From assembly GCA_001510575.1 (NCBI GenBank), contig LNGK01000004.1, positions 3,470,667 through 3,534,666 of the forward strand: a stretch of DNA of 64,000 nucleotides, written 5' to 3'. Made by a program: the position numbers and the translations under genes. Below are positions 10,006 to 22,729 of the stretch, one piece after another; within the stretch, counting starts at the first letter, position 1; every line of letters begins with the position of its first letter. The DNA comes from Knoxdaviesia capensis (Eukaryota; Ascomycota; Sordariomycetes; Microascales; Gondwanamycetaceae). The notes beneath the pieces are model-generated. The model had not been told where the DNA came from and searched no databases. It was given only the letters and a program-made list of their open reading frames with translations.

Positions 10006-11497
10006 ATGAAGCTCACACAGTCCGTCATCGCGGTGCTGCCGCTGTACTTCAGCGCGCTCGCCAGCGCCCAGGACACGCTCGTCGGCCGCGACCTCGCGGA
10101 ACGGTCGGCGGTGATGTCGGAGAAGATGCAGGTGCTCGTGGAGATGAAGATGGCCCAGCGCGAGCAGAAGCTGCTGGCGGGCGAGTTCGACGCCAACCAG
10201 TACGAGAGCCAGCTGCTGGCCACCACGCCGTGCGTCGGCGGCAAGGCCGGCGAGTACGCCTGCAACAAGGTCGACCTCGTCGCGTTTGTGAGCCACCAGA
10301 CCATGGGCAGCTCGACGCGCGAGGGCAACGACGTGTGGGGTGAGTGCAGCGTCTTTTTTTTCTGTGTTCCCACAAGAGACCGACCTCGAGAGAGAATGCT
10401 GATCCTGACTGAGCTCATGTGTAGGATGGACCTCCCCCTCGGGCCGCGAGATCGCCATCGTCGGCCAGACTGACGGCACCGCGTTCGTCGAGATCCAGAA
10501 GTCCGGCGCGCTGCGCCCGCTGGCCCGCCTGCCTACACAGACCACCAGCTCCAGCTGGCGCGACATGAAGGTGATCGGCAACTACGTGTACATCGGCGCC
10601 GAGGCCAGCCGCCACGGCGTGCAGGTGTTCAACCTGGCCCGCATCGAGGAGATCGCCGTGGCCGCCGACAAGGGCACCGCCGGCACGCTGCCGCGCAAGC
10701 TGAGCATCACCAGCGACATCACCGCGCTGATCAGCGACATCACGTCGTCGCACAACATCGTGGCCAACGAGGCGACCAAGACCATCTTTGTCGTCGGCAG
10801 CACCAAGTGCCGCGGCGGCCTGTACATGGTCGACGTGTCGACGCCCGCCAGCCCCAAGTTCGTCGGCTGCGTCGACAGCGACGGCTACGTGCACGACGCC
10901 CAGTGCTTGATCTACACCGGCGTCGACCGCCGCTACACCGGCCGCGAGATCTGCTTCAACTACAACGAGGACACGCTGACCATCGTCGACGTGACCGACC
11001 GCGCCAGCCCCAAGCAGCTCTCGCGCACCACGTACACCGGCGCGGCCTACACCCACCAGGGCTGGATCGCCACCAAGGACATGCGCTACCTCGTGCTCGA
11101 CGACGAGCTCGACGAGCAGAAGGGCACCACCGGCGACTACACCACCAAGACCTACATCTTCGACATTGCCGACCTGACCCGCCCCGTCAACACCGGCCGC
11201 TTCTCCTCCGGCGTCATCTCCAGCGACCACAACCAGTACGTCGACCTCGACCTCGGCCTCTCGTACCAGGCCAACTACGGCTCGTGCCTGCGCATCGTCA
11301 ATGTCACCTCCATCGCCTCCGACCCCACCGGCTCCAAGATCAAAACTGCCGGCTACTTCGACTGCGACCCGGCCAGCGACACCGCCACCCGCCCCACCTT
11401 CCGTGGTGCTTGGAGCGTGTACCCGTACTTCGACTCGGGCATCCTCATCGTCAACAGCATTGAGCGTGGCCTGTACGCCCTGAGATTCACCGGTTAA
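10006..11497 (+). CDS. Secreted LVIVD-repeat / choice-of-anchor-B-like protein
   Basis: Two exons, 10006-10339 and 10425-11497, encode 468 aa. The intron starts GTGAGT and ends GTAG. A signal peptide is clear (MKLTQSVIAVLPLYFSALASA, cut before QD). After a helical N-terminal part the protein becomes a series of beta-blade-like repeats of the type V-F-N/D-x-x (AFVEIQKSG, VQVFNLAR, LYMVDVSTPASPKFVG, LTIVDVTDRASPKQLS, TYIFDIADLTRPVNTG, LRIVNVTSI). These match the LVIVD/choice-of-anchor B family, predicted beta-propellers of unknown function found in secreted proteins of fungi and bacteria. Conserved acidic and His positions (DSDGYVHDAQ, YTHQGW, SSDHNQYV) suggest a metal or ligand site, by inference. 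The ATG at 10006 is supported by the signal peptide. Confidence 0.8.
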
Positions 11498-11865
11498 ATC
11501 TGAATTGTCGAGAGACGTACTCTACTCACACGTGAAAGATGTTGAGCTTGAACGGCTGGAGAGAGGGGTTGTTGTTATTGTTGTTGCTGTCACTCTGGAG
11601 CTGATTGCATTTATGGAGCAAAGATATGTGGATGGGGAAGCATTTGAAGGATATATATGCATATATAGTCACGAAATTTGATGCTTATCTCCCAAGTTCA
11701 GCATGTTAAAGCAAGAATGTGTAAAAGAATATAATGTGTGTGTAAGTGGATACGACGTGAAATAAGATATTCGATAAGATATAATCAACGACAAAACTCA
11801 GTGTGATACGGTATACCAAAACAAAACTCCCCAAAACAAAAAGCCTCAAACATTACATCTCTAAC
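11498..11865. other. Convergent intergenic region, LVIVD gene / GRDP-like gene
   Basis: The 0.37 kb between two converging stops is AT-rich and holds the two 3' UTRs. No further element was recognised. Confidence 0.6.
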
Positions 11866-14526
11866 TTAGCTGCCGCCGCAGCCGCCGCCGCCTCCACAGC
11901 CACCACCACCACCGCAACCCCCGGAACTATCACCGCTGGAACAGGCTCCAGACCTGTCGTTTCCACAGTCCCCGTTACCGCATCCACCCGGACCGCCGCA
12001 CGCGCCCGCCGACACCTTCTCGCCGCAGGTTCCCGAGACACAGCCGCCGTGGCCGCCGCTGTAGCCGCCGATGTAGCCGGGATCCCACATGTAATACATG
12101 CCAGGGAAGAAGAAGAACGGGAACACAAAGGGGCCGTACATGTAGTAGGACGTGCCCCAGTGGTTGTAGTAGGCGTCTCGCGAAGGCAGCTTGCGGCCCT
12201 TCTTCTCAGCGCGCTTGACGGCCTTTTGGTACTGCACTTCCAGCTTGGCTGAGAACACCTCCCGGGCCTTGTCGTTGACGCTGAGCCGAACGGCGTTGTG
12301 GGCCGAGATATGCGCCGAGTTATTAGGGTCGCAGGTTGTGCTGGCAGGAGACTTGTAGAACGACTCGACAACTATGAGGCCACATGGTTAGAGGCTTGTT
12401 TTTTCTAGTGCTCACGGGAATTCACATGTGGAGGCATGACGGGAGGTGGACTTACTCTTGTCTTGTGTCGAAGTCCGCAAGAAACTGGCATCCTTGATGT
12501 GCGACACGCGCAAACTCTCGCAATACCAGCAAGTGCACTCCGAGTACACCTGCATGAACATGCTCTGGTACACCTTGCTCGTCCACCCGAACGAATCGGC
12601 AAGCTTGTCCTCTTCAATCTTGTCATCGTGGTCAATGAAGCGGCCAGTGTACTGCACCGACTCTTTGAAGTAGCTAAACGGGTCCAGCTGGGCCGTGTGC
12701 CAGGCAAGGTCGATGTCGAGGGTCGGCACGGCAAGCTTGCCCGGGTTGAGCTGGATGATCTCCATGAATCGGTTGTAGCGGACAAGCAAGTGCCTCATGG
12801 TCTGTGCCGCAGTTGGACTGTGAAGCCAGTCCAGCTGGCACATCTTGTCGATGAAGACTCCCTGGCGGAGCACTGCCCCAACGAGATCGAGGCTGAAGGG
12901 AGAGAAGTTTTGCCAGTAGCGGCCCATCATCTTGCGGATGGCTAGTTTCGATCCAGGATCCACGGGCGGTATCTTTCGCTTAGAGGGAGCTCCCGGGCCA
13001 TCGAAGATGCTAGCAGCAGCTTTGCGCAAGAGATCCTTGCTCTCCAGAGCAACGGTGATTCGCATCTTCACATACTGCATGTCCGCATATGACTGGCTAA
13101 TGCGACTCGGGTCCAGCATTTGCCAAACCTCGTCTCCAAACACGGCGGCGATAAAGCGATTCGGGAACGAACGGGCAAGGTAAGTTCTGTCCCGGGGGGT
13201 CTTTTCGTATATCACGGGCATAGTGCCGGTGGGAAGATCGAGAATGGTGGACGGGAGCGGGACGTCCGCGTAAACGAGAGCCGTCACATCTTTGACAAAC
13301 TTGGCAAAGCTCAGCATGTCTTTAGTGATGGTGGTGGAGCACTGGGGGCATGTGTAGGACAAAAGGCCGTCTCCGTAGCCAGAGCCAACCATGCTATCGG
13401 GACTCCACGATGACCCGGGCAGAGCCGGCTTTTCGGAACCTCCACAGGTAGTCCAGGGCACGTTCAGAGACGCCTTGCAGGTGGAGTTGGGACACAAAAG
13501 CGCCTTGTTCACAAAATCGTCCTCGTTATCCCAGGCACGGCCAGTCAGGCCGTACCAGCGGTCCCGGGCTTCTTGGGGCGGGTTGTAGGAGAAGTCGAAG
13601 TTGTCAATGACTGAATTCACCGACTTCCAGGGCATTCCAGTGGCCCACAATGGACGATGACCGACTCTGGCGCAGTCCTCAAGGAAGGCACGGGGGTTCA
13701 GCATGTGACTATGCCAGACAAGGAGGACATCTATACGAGAGGGTTGGAAAAAGGTCCGGAGTTAGTAATTGAGAGAAACACAGTCTAAATGGTGGGAATA
13801 TTGGCGGCGAAACGTACCGAGAGGGGGCAGCATGGTCTTATCCCAGAGGATGCGGTCTGTAGTGGAGGTGAACAGCGTATACCACGCAGCACCGGCGACT
13901 CCAGGCCGCATGTCCATGTTGGTCAAGGTCCGCTTGGCGAAATAGGCATTCCACCAAGCCTCGTACCGGTCGACCGCACGCGCCAGGTACAGCGCCCAGC
14001 GTTTCTCCCGCAAAACCGCCAGTCCCTCGGCCCGGCGCTTGTCGTAAGCGGGCGGCGGAGCATCCGGAACCGAGCCGGCATGGCCCGGAGGCGGGGCGCC
14101 CATGATGTGGGACTTCTGCGAGACCAGCCGGGTAGGGTCCGCAGCAGCCCAGCTGCGCGCGGCGGCGACGATCGGCGGGACCGACTTTGACGACGACGCG
14201 GCCTGGTCCGGGCCGGACTCGGGCACCGACGAGTCCCAGATGCCCCAGAGCCCGTCGTGGTAGCCGATGTCCTGGTGCAGTGAGTGAAATGCCGTCAGGA
14301 GCTTGAGATGAGCTAGGCACGAGTCCGGGGTGGGCCGGTGGCTGGTGTCGTCGGTGAGGAGCAGATGGGCAAAGGCGGCGGCAATGCTGGGGTCGTGGTG
14401 GAAGTCCGGCGGCGGCGGAAGGCCCGCGTCGTTGCCGGTGATGGCATCGCCGTAGGTTGGAGGCGGCTCAACAGCTGCCGCATTGCTGCGGCCGAAGGCT
14501 TCTCTCTCTTTTTCCGAGACGGTCAT
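11866..14526 (-). CDS. GRDP-like (DUF1399) glycine-rich domain protein
   Basis: Three exons, 14526-13818, 13730-12456 and 12371-11866, encode 829 aa. Introns of 87 and 84 nt have GTACGT and GTAAGT donors and TAG acceptors, and splicing restores LPPLDVLLVWHSHMLNP. The DUF1399 region is marked by two His-rich repeats, DVLLVWHSHMLNPRAF and LDIDLAWHTAQLDPFSYF, by DHDDKIEE, and by CTCWYCESLR. The C terminus is a low-complexity tail of Gly and Cys (about 12 Cys in the last 60 residues, ending GGCGGGGGCGGS). Two PPxY-type motifs lie in the N-terminal part, PPTY at 22-25 and PPAY at 158-161. Plant relatives (GRDP) are linked to stress and auxin responses; fungal relatives have no established role. 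The ATG at 14526 is the first true ATG in frame. Confidence 0.82.
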
Positions 14527-16740
14527 CTTCAACGATAGATGCCACGGAGACAGGGGAGTAATAGATGCAATGTATATCGTGTGTAGGTAGATGAGGGTAG
14601 ATATACGTATATATATAGATAAACATAAATTTATATATATATATCTATATCTACATATATCTTATGTTCCGGTGATGATGATGGCGAAGAGAGAAAAGAA
14701 GATGCAGAAAGGTCCAGAGAGGGAGACGAGGCCGACTAACAGAAGAATCCAGTTCGCCTAATCGGGATTAGGTAATATCTGCCTCACGTTTTAAGTACTC
14801 ATCGGAAGTCACGAAACAGGCCCGAGATTCTGCGGCGAAGGGATGTGGCGGCGAGAAGGAAGGAAGGAAGGAACGGAGGAGTCCAAAAAAGAGGAGAAGG
14901 AGCCAGATCAGGCGATCTAAGATTCGGAGGCAAGAAAAAAAAGCTATATGGAGGATCAGGCAAGATCTGCATTTGGAAGGATCGAACAACTGGGGGACCT
15001 TCCCGACTAACACAAGCCGGGCGTTGAAGTAAAATCGGCAAGAAGAGCGAGCCGGGGGCAGGCAGGCTCGACAGAAAATGAGGGGGAAGGAACGATGCGA
15101 GAGTGACAGCTGTGGGCAGTTGTGTGCAACGCGCCAACCAACGGCCAGCAAACCAAAAGTGATCGTTGTGTCACGGACGGATGACGACGATGGGCGTTTT
15201 TGGAGGGGGGGGGGCGTCGCTTGCTTAACCGCCTGAACCCGCCACAAAAAAAAGCCTCCCCCCAAATCAAGGGCCCCCCATTCAGCGCTGCTCCTTCCCA
15301 ACCCAACCCCACTGTGGATGTGGAGAACCATCTTCTCGGGGCCCGGCCCTAAACTTTCGCCGTCCGCCGTGTTCCTTCCTTCTCTGTCGCTTCCATGCCG
15401 TCAATATGTAGACCAACGACATCTTGGCTTTTTGTCTTTCCAAAAGCTTGTTTTTCTCATATCGATCTTCCTACCATGTAAAATGCGAAAGGAGGCCATG
15501 CGCAGAACAGCAGCATAAGAAGAAGAAGAACAAGACGGGAATCCTTGCAGAAGAACGCAGACGCGGAGACGTCCCGTTATGGATGGACCCCCGCATGGAC
15601 ATTCCAAGTGCCAAGTCGGAATTGCAGTTTGGACGTCGCCGGTGATACACATACCTCGTGTGGAGAATCCCAACTTCCACACGTGCATCGGTACCCGCAT
15701 GGAACCCGGAGAATCCTCGTCTACGCCAACTGTTCAAGCCACCACCGCGAGGTGATGCCAGATATACGCTCGTCTATCACTCCCATTTCCGGTCACCGAT
15801 CACCACCACGCCTCAAAGTCGCTTGCCGCCACTCGCGATGCGCCCGGACTCTTAACACCTAATGTACAGCTGTGAGGCGTTTTAAGGTTATCCCGCCCGC
15901 GTCGCCCAACCACGATACTATGTATGCACCGCCACTCCCGTTTTCACCGACTCTCCATCCGTACATAGCCCCCCTTCCCCCCCCCGCTCCCTGCCGGCCG
16001 GGCTGAACACTCAGCCTGCCTTCCTGTCCATCTCACATATCTTACACACATAATGCAGCCCTCCTAGAACCACATGCTGAATCTCTTCCCGTCCAAGGCT
16101 ACAGACATAACATAGACTCCACCCCCCTGTCTCAGACGGGCAGCCCACTTAGAATTCTCATGGATCGCGCGTACAATCCCACCTGCACCAGGAACGCCCA
16201 GTCTTCCCCAAAAACCCATTATCACTAGGCCCCGCTTCACCACAGTCACACTCCCGATCCTACGCCAGAACATATCTCCAAGATATCACACGGCATCAGA
16301 CGACAAGGATAAACAACACACACACACACACACATACGAAGTCAAAAGAAGCTTATATTGGATGTCCCCGTAGAATCCCGATACCCTATAGAAATTATGA
16401 ATGGTGGTAGTGGTAAGTGACGCGCGGAAGAGAGAGAAAAGTTCTCCATAAAGAAAAAGAAAAATGATTCCTGGTATCAAAAAAGAAAAACAAGAAGAAC
16501 CAAAAACAGACGTAACAGAAGGATGTAGCCCGATCCAAAAACAGACGAAGAGCAGAAAAAACAGGAAGAATATATGCGCACCCCGTGTAATAACAGTGAG
16601 AGTCCTCAGCCGCGTATGTGTACGACGAGAACCTCAAGTAGTAGGAAAATGCCAGAGAAAAACCAGTCAGAGACGACTCCATATGCTTGATGAATCCTTT
16701 TTTTTTTTTTTTGTAGTTGTGTTTTTGTTCATTGCACACC
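14527..16740. other. Intergenic region between GRDP-like gene and Nif1-like gene (2.2 kb)
   Basis: This holds the promoter of the GRDP-like gene (to the right of its start) and the 3' UTR of the Nif1-like gene. AT-rich alternating tracts (TATATATA) lie at 14605-14660. No frame in it shows coding features; 14768-15331 on the minus strand is a random open frame. Poly-T tracts occur near 16698-16712. Confidence 0.5.
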
Positions 16741-19700
16741 CTACACCATGCCCGCCATTTCGTGCTGTCGCAGGAAATCCGTGGCAAGCTGGTCTCCTCC
16801 CTGCTTGGCCGCATTCATCCAATGCACTGCCACGCACATGATCGCCGGGTCCGTCCGGACATTCTCGTCCATCGACGAGCTGCCGTCCTGCAACGACGAT
16901 GCCGGGGATCCGGACCCCGCGCCCGACAGGCCCGCGCCAGGCCCATTACCACCACCACTACCCACCAAGCCGGCGAGCGCACCCGACGCTCCTCCACTGG
17001 TCCCTCCAATACCAGGCCCGGCGCCACCACCGACTCCTGCGCTTCCACCACCAAGCCCAAGCCCGGATCCGCCCTGGCCAGACCCGGAGGTCCCAAGTCC
17101 GCCAGAACCGCCAGCTCCGGACGCTCCTCCACCAGCCCCGCCCCCAGAGGACCGCATCCTCTCGAATGGGCCACGGCCGGGTCCACTCCGCGATGAAGAG
17201 GATCCCCCACCGTACTTCTCCATCACTGCCTGACGAAACACCTCCCGCGGCTTCGATAGCGGGATCGTCGTGCGCTCGATAAGCTCTGGGTTGGTGAGGT
17301 AGAAGATAGCCAGCTCTCGCTGCGCCGCCGGCTCGCCCTCCTTGGCAAGCAGTGCGTACATCTTGCCAGCATCAGTCAGCGCATACTGGACCATGGACGA
17401 CGAGACCGAGTCAGAATGGCTGCTGGCTTGGTCGCCGTCCGCAGTCGAGTGGCTATCAGACATTGCGCCGGAGCTCTTCTTCCGCGTGCGTGTGTACGAC
17501 TCGACCACGTCATCGGCAACCTGGAGCATTGTCCGACACACATCCTGCTTGAGACCCAGCGCGGCGATGCTGATGTCCCAGAACGACACGCCCTTGTCGG
17601 ACTTGTCCAGCACAGCCGAAGGGACAAAGGCTGCAATGAACTGCAAGTCTCTGAACAGAGTCTTCGGTCGCACCCCGGAATCCTTCAAAAGCGAAAGCAG
17701 AATCGTTGTCACCGCCTGGGCATTGGCATGGGCAAAGTCGTATCCACCCGCCGACCCCTTCGAGTCAGTCACCGGTAATCGTCCCTGAAGACCAAGGTTG
17801 GCGCCAGGGGTTGACGGCGAAGGCGCAGCAAACGACTGCGATCGTCTTTCCTTCATGCTGTCGATGGCGTCGTTCATCGGATTGACGCGCGACGCACCAC
17901 CAGATCCCGAATCATCCTGCCCACCTGCCGAGCTGGACAATCCCTCGGTATTCCGCAACAGCGCCTGCCGGAACTTACGCGGCCCGACTCCCTGGGTGAG
18001 AGATGCAATGATGAGGTGTTTCAGCTCATGAAGTGCATTCAGCTTGGCGTAGGGATTCGGGTGCACCGAGAACATGCGCAAAAGACGCTCGTAGGCCTTT
18101 TGGAACGGGAACTCGGTAGCGCTTCCAATATCCCGGCTCTCTCGAGCCACAGGGCGCATCCGGGACGACGTGTTTTCGCTATTGACGGCATTTTCCTTCG
18201 ACACAAGACTAGGCGGAATCTCGGTAGACTCTGAGCCCTTGTCGGTTGATGCAGTCTCGCCAGCCCCCCGCAGGTTTCCGAAGCTCTTCTTCTTCTCGAT
18301 GACCCGGGGTTTGCCAGATGTCTTGTTCGACTTGTCACGCAGGGCTGAGCTACTGCCGCCACTGCTGCTACCAGACAGGTGCTGTTGCTGCTTCTTGGCC
18401 CTTCGATCAAGAGCATCCTTGCGAGAAATGCACTGCTGGCCCAAGTCATTGAACCAGGTATCAGTCTCGGACCCCTTGGCAAACACCAGATTTCCAAGGT
18501 CGGAAAGAAGGAGGCTGATAAGCGTCTGTCGAAGTTCTTGAAGGAACTGTGACTTGTCATCTGACAGCTTCTGCTGGTACAGAGTTTCGTTCGATGAGGT
18601 TGCAGTACCAGGACGGCCGCTAGAATGAGCAGCAGATGGTGCGGTTGTGGGTGCTGTGGATGATGCTGAAGGGTACGAATGGCCGTGGCTGTGAAATGGA
18701 TGGGAGAAGGTGCTGGATAGATTCGTCGTACTTGTAGTTGGCGAGTGAGCACGGGTCGTCACGGAACTGACAGACGGTGCGGATTGGAACGGCGACCAGA
18801 AGGTCGCAGTAGAGTCGATAAAGTGAACCGGAGATGATATACCGAAGTAGTCCGAGCCATCAAGCATATCCGAAACTCCCGAGCCAGCTCGTGGGAAACT
18901 CAAGCGGGACTCAAATGACAGCTGGCTGGAGTTCTGCCCAGAAATGGTCCGAAGATCTCGCTGGGCCAAGCTCTGTCTGAGGCCGATGCCCGGCAGTCCG
19001 GCCCGGCGATCGGAATCTGACATGACGCTAGACGCATCATCGCCAGCCCACGACAAAGTGGGATCTCGCTCGCGCATGCCTCTGCCGCCATCGAACCCCT
19101 TCCTCTCACGCAGATACAACTCGCTCGACCAAAGAACCGGAGCATCAACGATGCTATCACCAATCAGCTTGCCAATGCAGCTGTCAATCTCCAGACAGAA
19201 CCGGTGGATACGCTCCTCACCCTTGCAGAAGAGCTCGACGTTGTTTCGATCCAGCCAGCGTAGCGTATTTTCCGCCTGGTCGTCGCTTAGCTTGTTGGGA
19301 CCACCCTGCTCTTCAGTAACCGCAAGAAGTTCCATGATCTGAGACTCAGACCGGTAGATGTACGACGACGATTTGGTCCGGGTCCGCTGAGGACCCCAGC
19401 GCCGAGGCATTCCCATGGTTTTAAGAGCAATGCAAACACTCCGCGTATGGGTGTACGATGCCGACACGCGAACATCGGTCGCATACCACATCTTGTCCCG
19501 CAAAGCCTTGAGTTGCTTGGTCATCCGGGACATCATGTCCTCGTGGCGTTCCTGGCTCTGTTTCAGCCAGACTAGCCATGCATCGTACTCCTCAATAGCA
19601 GCAGCAGAACGTCTGATGGAATCTCTTGGTCCTCGTGAAAAAATGTTCAAAAGGGCTGCAAAGCCGTTAGCACGAAGAGAAGGGGTTCCGAGATTGTTCA

Positions 19701-22700
19701 GCTGCTGCAGAGTGTGCCAGTACAGATGGGCGGCGACAAAGTCGGATTGGGCTTTGGATTGAGCAGAAGCGGCTTTCAGCATTTCAATCAACACCGGGTT
19801 GGCGTCGGGTTCGCGGGAGTCAGGAGAGGACTCTGGGCTTGGTGATATGGGCGATTGCTCGATGGGCGATGACATTTGCTGGCGATAGGGGTTTCGGCTG
19901 GCCATGGAGTTCTCAGGAGTGATAATCTTGTTGCGAGAGCGGTATCGCTTCATTCCGGTAGCACGGTTGCTGAGGGCGGTTCGATTGCGCTGTGGCTCTA
20001 GAGCTCGCGGGATCTCGTAATCCGCCACAAGCTTCAAGATGGAATCACGCAGTTGGTGGTATTCCTTGGCAATATCCGGCACCTGGTCGGTATCATCTTC
20101 ATCGGTATTTGCGGAAGAAGAGTTTTCGTCGTCGTCCGGGTCCTGGTCTGGATCAAAGGTCATGTGCGTGGAGAGACTCTTCCCGTCGGAGGAAATGAAG
20201 AGGACGGCCCATCGTTCGGCACACGGATGGCACGAACCCTGAACCACGTCCCACCCGAGAGCCTGAGTCATGTCATGCAGCGCCAGTCGGAGGCGATAGC
20301 CATCATCCTCATAGTTCACCAAGGTCTGAACAGAAGGATCTTGGACCGGGGGCGAATATCTCTGGGAAGAGCCGGTCATTTGGTCCGTCAAGGGATCGCG
20401 GGAAGTGGTGGCATCACTCAGCACGGAGGACCCTCCAAAGCTTACCACGGAGGCAGTGTCAAACCGCGAGGGGGCGGACGACACAGTGGAGAAGCCGGAG
20501 ATGGATGGAGCGGCAGAACGCCTTCCGCTGGATGCACGGGACCGGGGACGCTGTTCGGGAAACAGAGCGTTTACCATGGTGAGCAGGTCAGCAGGGCTAA
20601 CAACCAGATATGGGTGGACCTCCATCGTCTCCCGCAGGGACGTGATGGATCGAGCAGGGAGAAGTTTAGCAGCGGGCCGGCGGGAAGAGGCTCCTTTCAG
20701 GCGGCTCAGAATGCTTGCAATATGGCTCTTGATACGCGGGGGAGGCGGAGTATCGGGGGCTTTGTTCCAGCCAACGTTTGTGATATCACCCACAAACTGC
20801 ATGGCACGGAGGGCGACCTGGCGGAGAATCTTCTGGCGTCCATACTCGGTGATGTGGTATTCGGTCATCAAGCCATGGCTCTCGGGGTGGACAATAACAC
20901 CGAGCAGGAAATGCTGGAACAACCACTTGCAGATCAGGAATCTCCGGGTGCTATCCACAAGCTTGGAGTCAAGCCGCCGTAAGATCTCATTACCCAATTC
21001 CAGGAAACCCTCAGGAATGGCAGTAGCATCAGGGTCGTCAATGATGTCGAACAAATCATGCACAGCACGGTCATAAAACTGTTCGGCGGCGACGTTGTCC
21101 TTGGCAGTCCAATCGGAGAGGTTGAAGCGAGTTCCATTCTGGTCCTCAGCACGATCAAGCAAGAACGCACCATCTTCCAAGATCCTCATGATGAACCATT
21201 CCATATTGGATTTCCCAGCCCAGTCCCACATAGACGCCCAGATATTCAAAATGGCCACAAGGATCGGCTCCAAGCCGGGACGGGAGTCAGATATCAGTCT
21301 CGCACAGGCGGTGGCCCACACATCTGTACGGCGGCGGTCTTCAGAGCTGTCAGGACCGGCCGAGTTCGCAAAGCAGGTGTGGATCAATGCCGACAAGGGG
21401 TCGTGTCGCTGGAAAGAAAGCAAGCGTTCCACGGCATTTGAAACGGGGGGCTGGCCGGTACGGTTCGGCACCAGAGGGTGGGACCGGCTGGAATTCCGAT
21501 AGTGGTTCGGTAAAACAGACTCGATTGGGTCCAGGGTCTGGTGGAAACTGGTCAGAGCGGTCAATTCCGGAGTGGATAAAGAGCACAGTCTGGAGGCCAG
21601 GTAGTCAGGGTTCGTGCGGATTTGAACCAGGAAGTTCAAAAAGGTTTCCCGCGCGGTCGCAGAGATGTCGTTGAAAAAAGGGTCGATGGCGCCGAGGTTT
21701 GCGATGTCCGAACCGTCCGGAAGCTGCGGGGTCGGTGGGATTCCATCGCCAGGCTGGGGGTTCGACGACGCTTGGAGATCGATATCCGGGTCCAGGACGG
21801 CATGTCGTCGAAGTTCTTCGCAACTACTCCGGACATCATGCAGAGCATTATAGAGAGAAGCAAAGTTTCTCTTGTCGTCGGTACGGAAGAAGTCAACCAA
21901 GTTCCTGTAGGCGATATCACCAGACCGAGTGAATCGGGAGGAGAGAACTGTGGAAATCAGACATCTCTGGAGTCGGATCCTCGTGTTTGCGCACTTGCGC
22001 TCCTGGTACCTGCTTAGACGGGAAACGTGAGCAAGTTCTTCCAAGGTGGTGCTGTCAGGTTCTGGGGAGAAGTCGGGATTGGTATAGAGAGAGATGTCCT
22101 GGAGGAGGGGTTTGGCGTAGAGGGGAACAGTGGCGGGCGCAGAAGATGAGTGGGACAGGGACTGTGCCTGGGGTAGTGACGTCTGGATGCTTGAGGACGA
22201 AGAAGATTCTAACGACACAGGATTCTGGTCGGGAGAAGATGGCGGTTGCATTTGAGATACCCGGACAGCACGTGTGGTGGCCGCTGGAGGCGTGTGTGAA
22301 GCGGCAAAAGGCCGAAGGTTTGAGTCGTTAGATGGGAGAGGCGGCTGTTGTTGTTGTTGCTGCTGCTGCTGCTGCTGCGGCTGGGGTGGCGGCTGCTGCT
22401 CCTGGTGAAGTGAAGACAGAGACGCGGTGGAGGTTTCAAGATTGCGACGAGGACTGCGAGAGCGATGGCGTGGTCGCGAGTCTACTCGGTTGGCGTCACT
22501 TACAGGAGGGGTCGTAGCAGCGATTGTTGACTGACCATAGCGGAGTTGCGACAGATTTGAATCGGGAGAAGCTGAGACGAGAGCAAAGGGCCACCAGTGT
22601 TAGTATTGGCACATACGTTCTCTCTGTATCTGGTCCTCTTTGCCAATCAGAGGATATCAGCGCACACGTACGTTGAGAATCAGGAACTCGGGCAGGGGAT

Positions 22701-22729
22701 GACAAAGAGCCCTGGAGAGGAAGCATCAT
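16741..22729 (-). CDS. nif1: Nif1-like large SEL1-repeat cell-cycle regulator
   Basis: Two exons, 22729-22672 and 22571-16741, encode 1962 aa. The small first exon (MMLPLQGSLSSPARVPDSQ) joins through a 100-nt GTACGT...CAG intron to the main frame, which is open well upstream of its first internal ATG at 22251. The N terminus is disordered with a Gln run at about 85-95 (CAG/CAA mixed). A large helical middle part carries HALHDVRSSCEEL-like and GFAALLNIFSRGPRDS-like segments of unknown fold. Near the C terminus is a SEL1-type segment (MYALLAKEGEPAAQRELAIFYL, TNPELIERTTIPLSKPREVF), then a Gly/Ser/Ala insert of about 75 residues, then a last SEL1 piece (RTDPAIMCVAVHWMNAAKQG). This layout matches fission yeast Nif1, an inhibitor of the Nim1/Cdr1 kinase, and related budding yeast Dsf2. 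The assignment is from memory of the C-terminal motif, hence moderate confidence in function; the gene itself is certain. Confidence 0.72.
22345..22380 (-). repeat. CAG/CAA trinucleotide run coding for poly-Gln
   Basis: Eleven consecutive Gln codons (CAG and CAA mixed) in exon 2 of the Nif1-like gene, within a Pro/Gln-rich stretch. Mixed codons suggest moderate stability of length. Confidence 0.85.

Noticed and set aside
8152..15877. An 18-nt near-identical motif, TAATGYACAGCTGTGAGG, at 8152-8169 and 15860-15877
   Set aside because: One pair of 18-mers with a mismatch is expected a few times by chance in 64 kb on both strands, and the flanks do not align.
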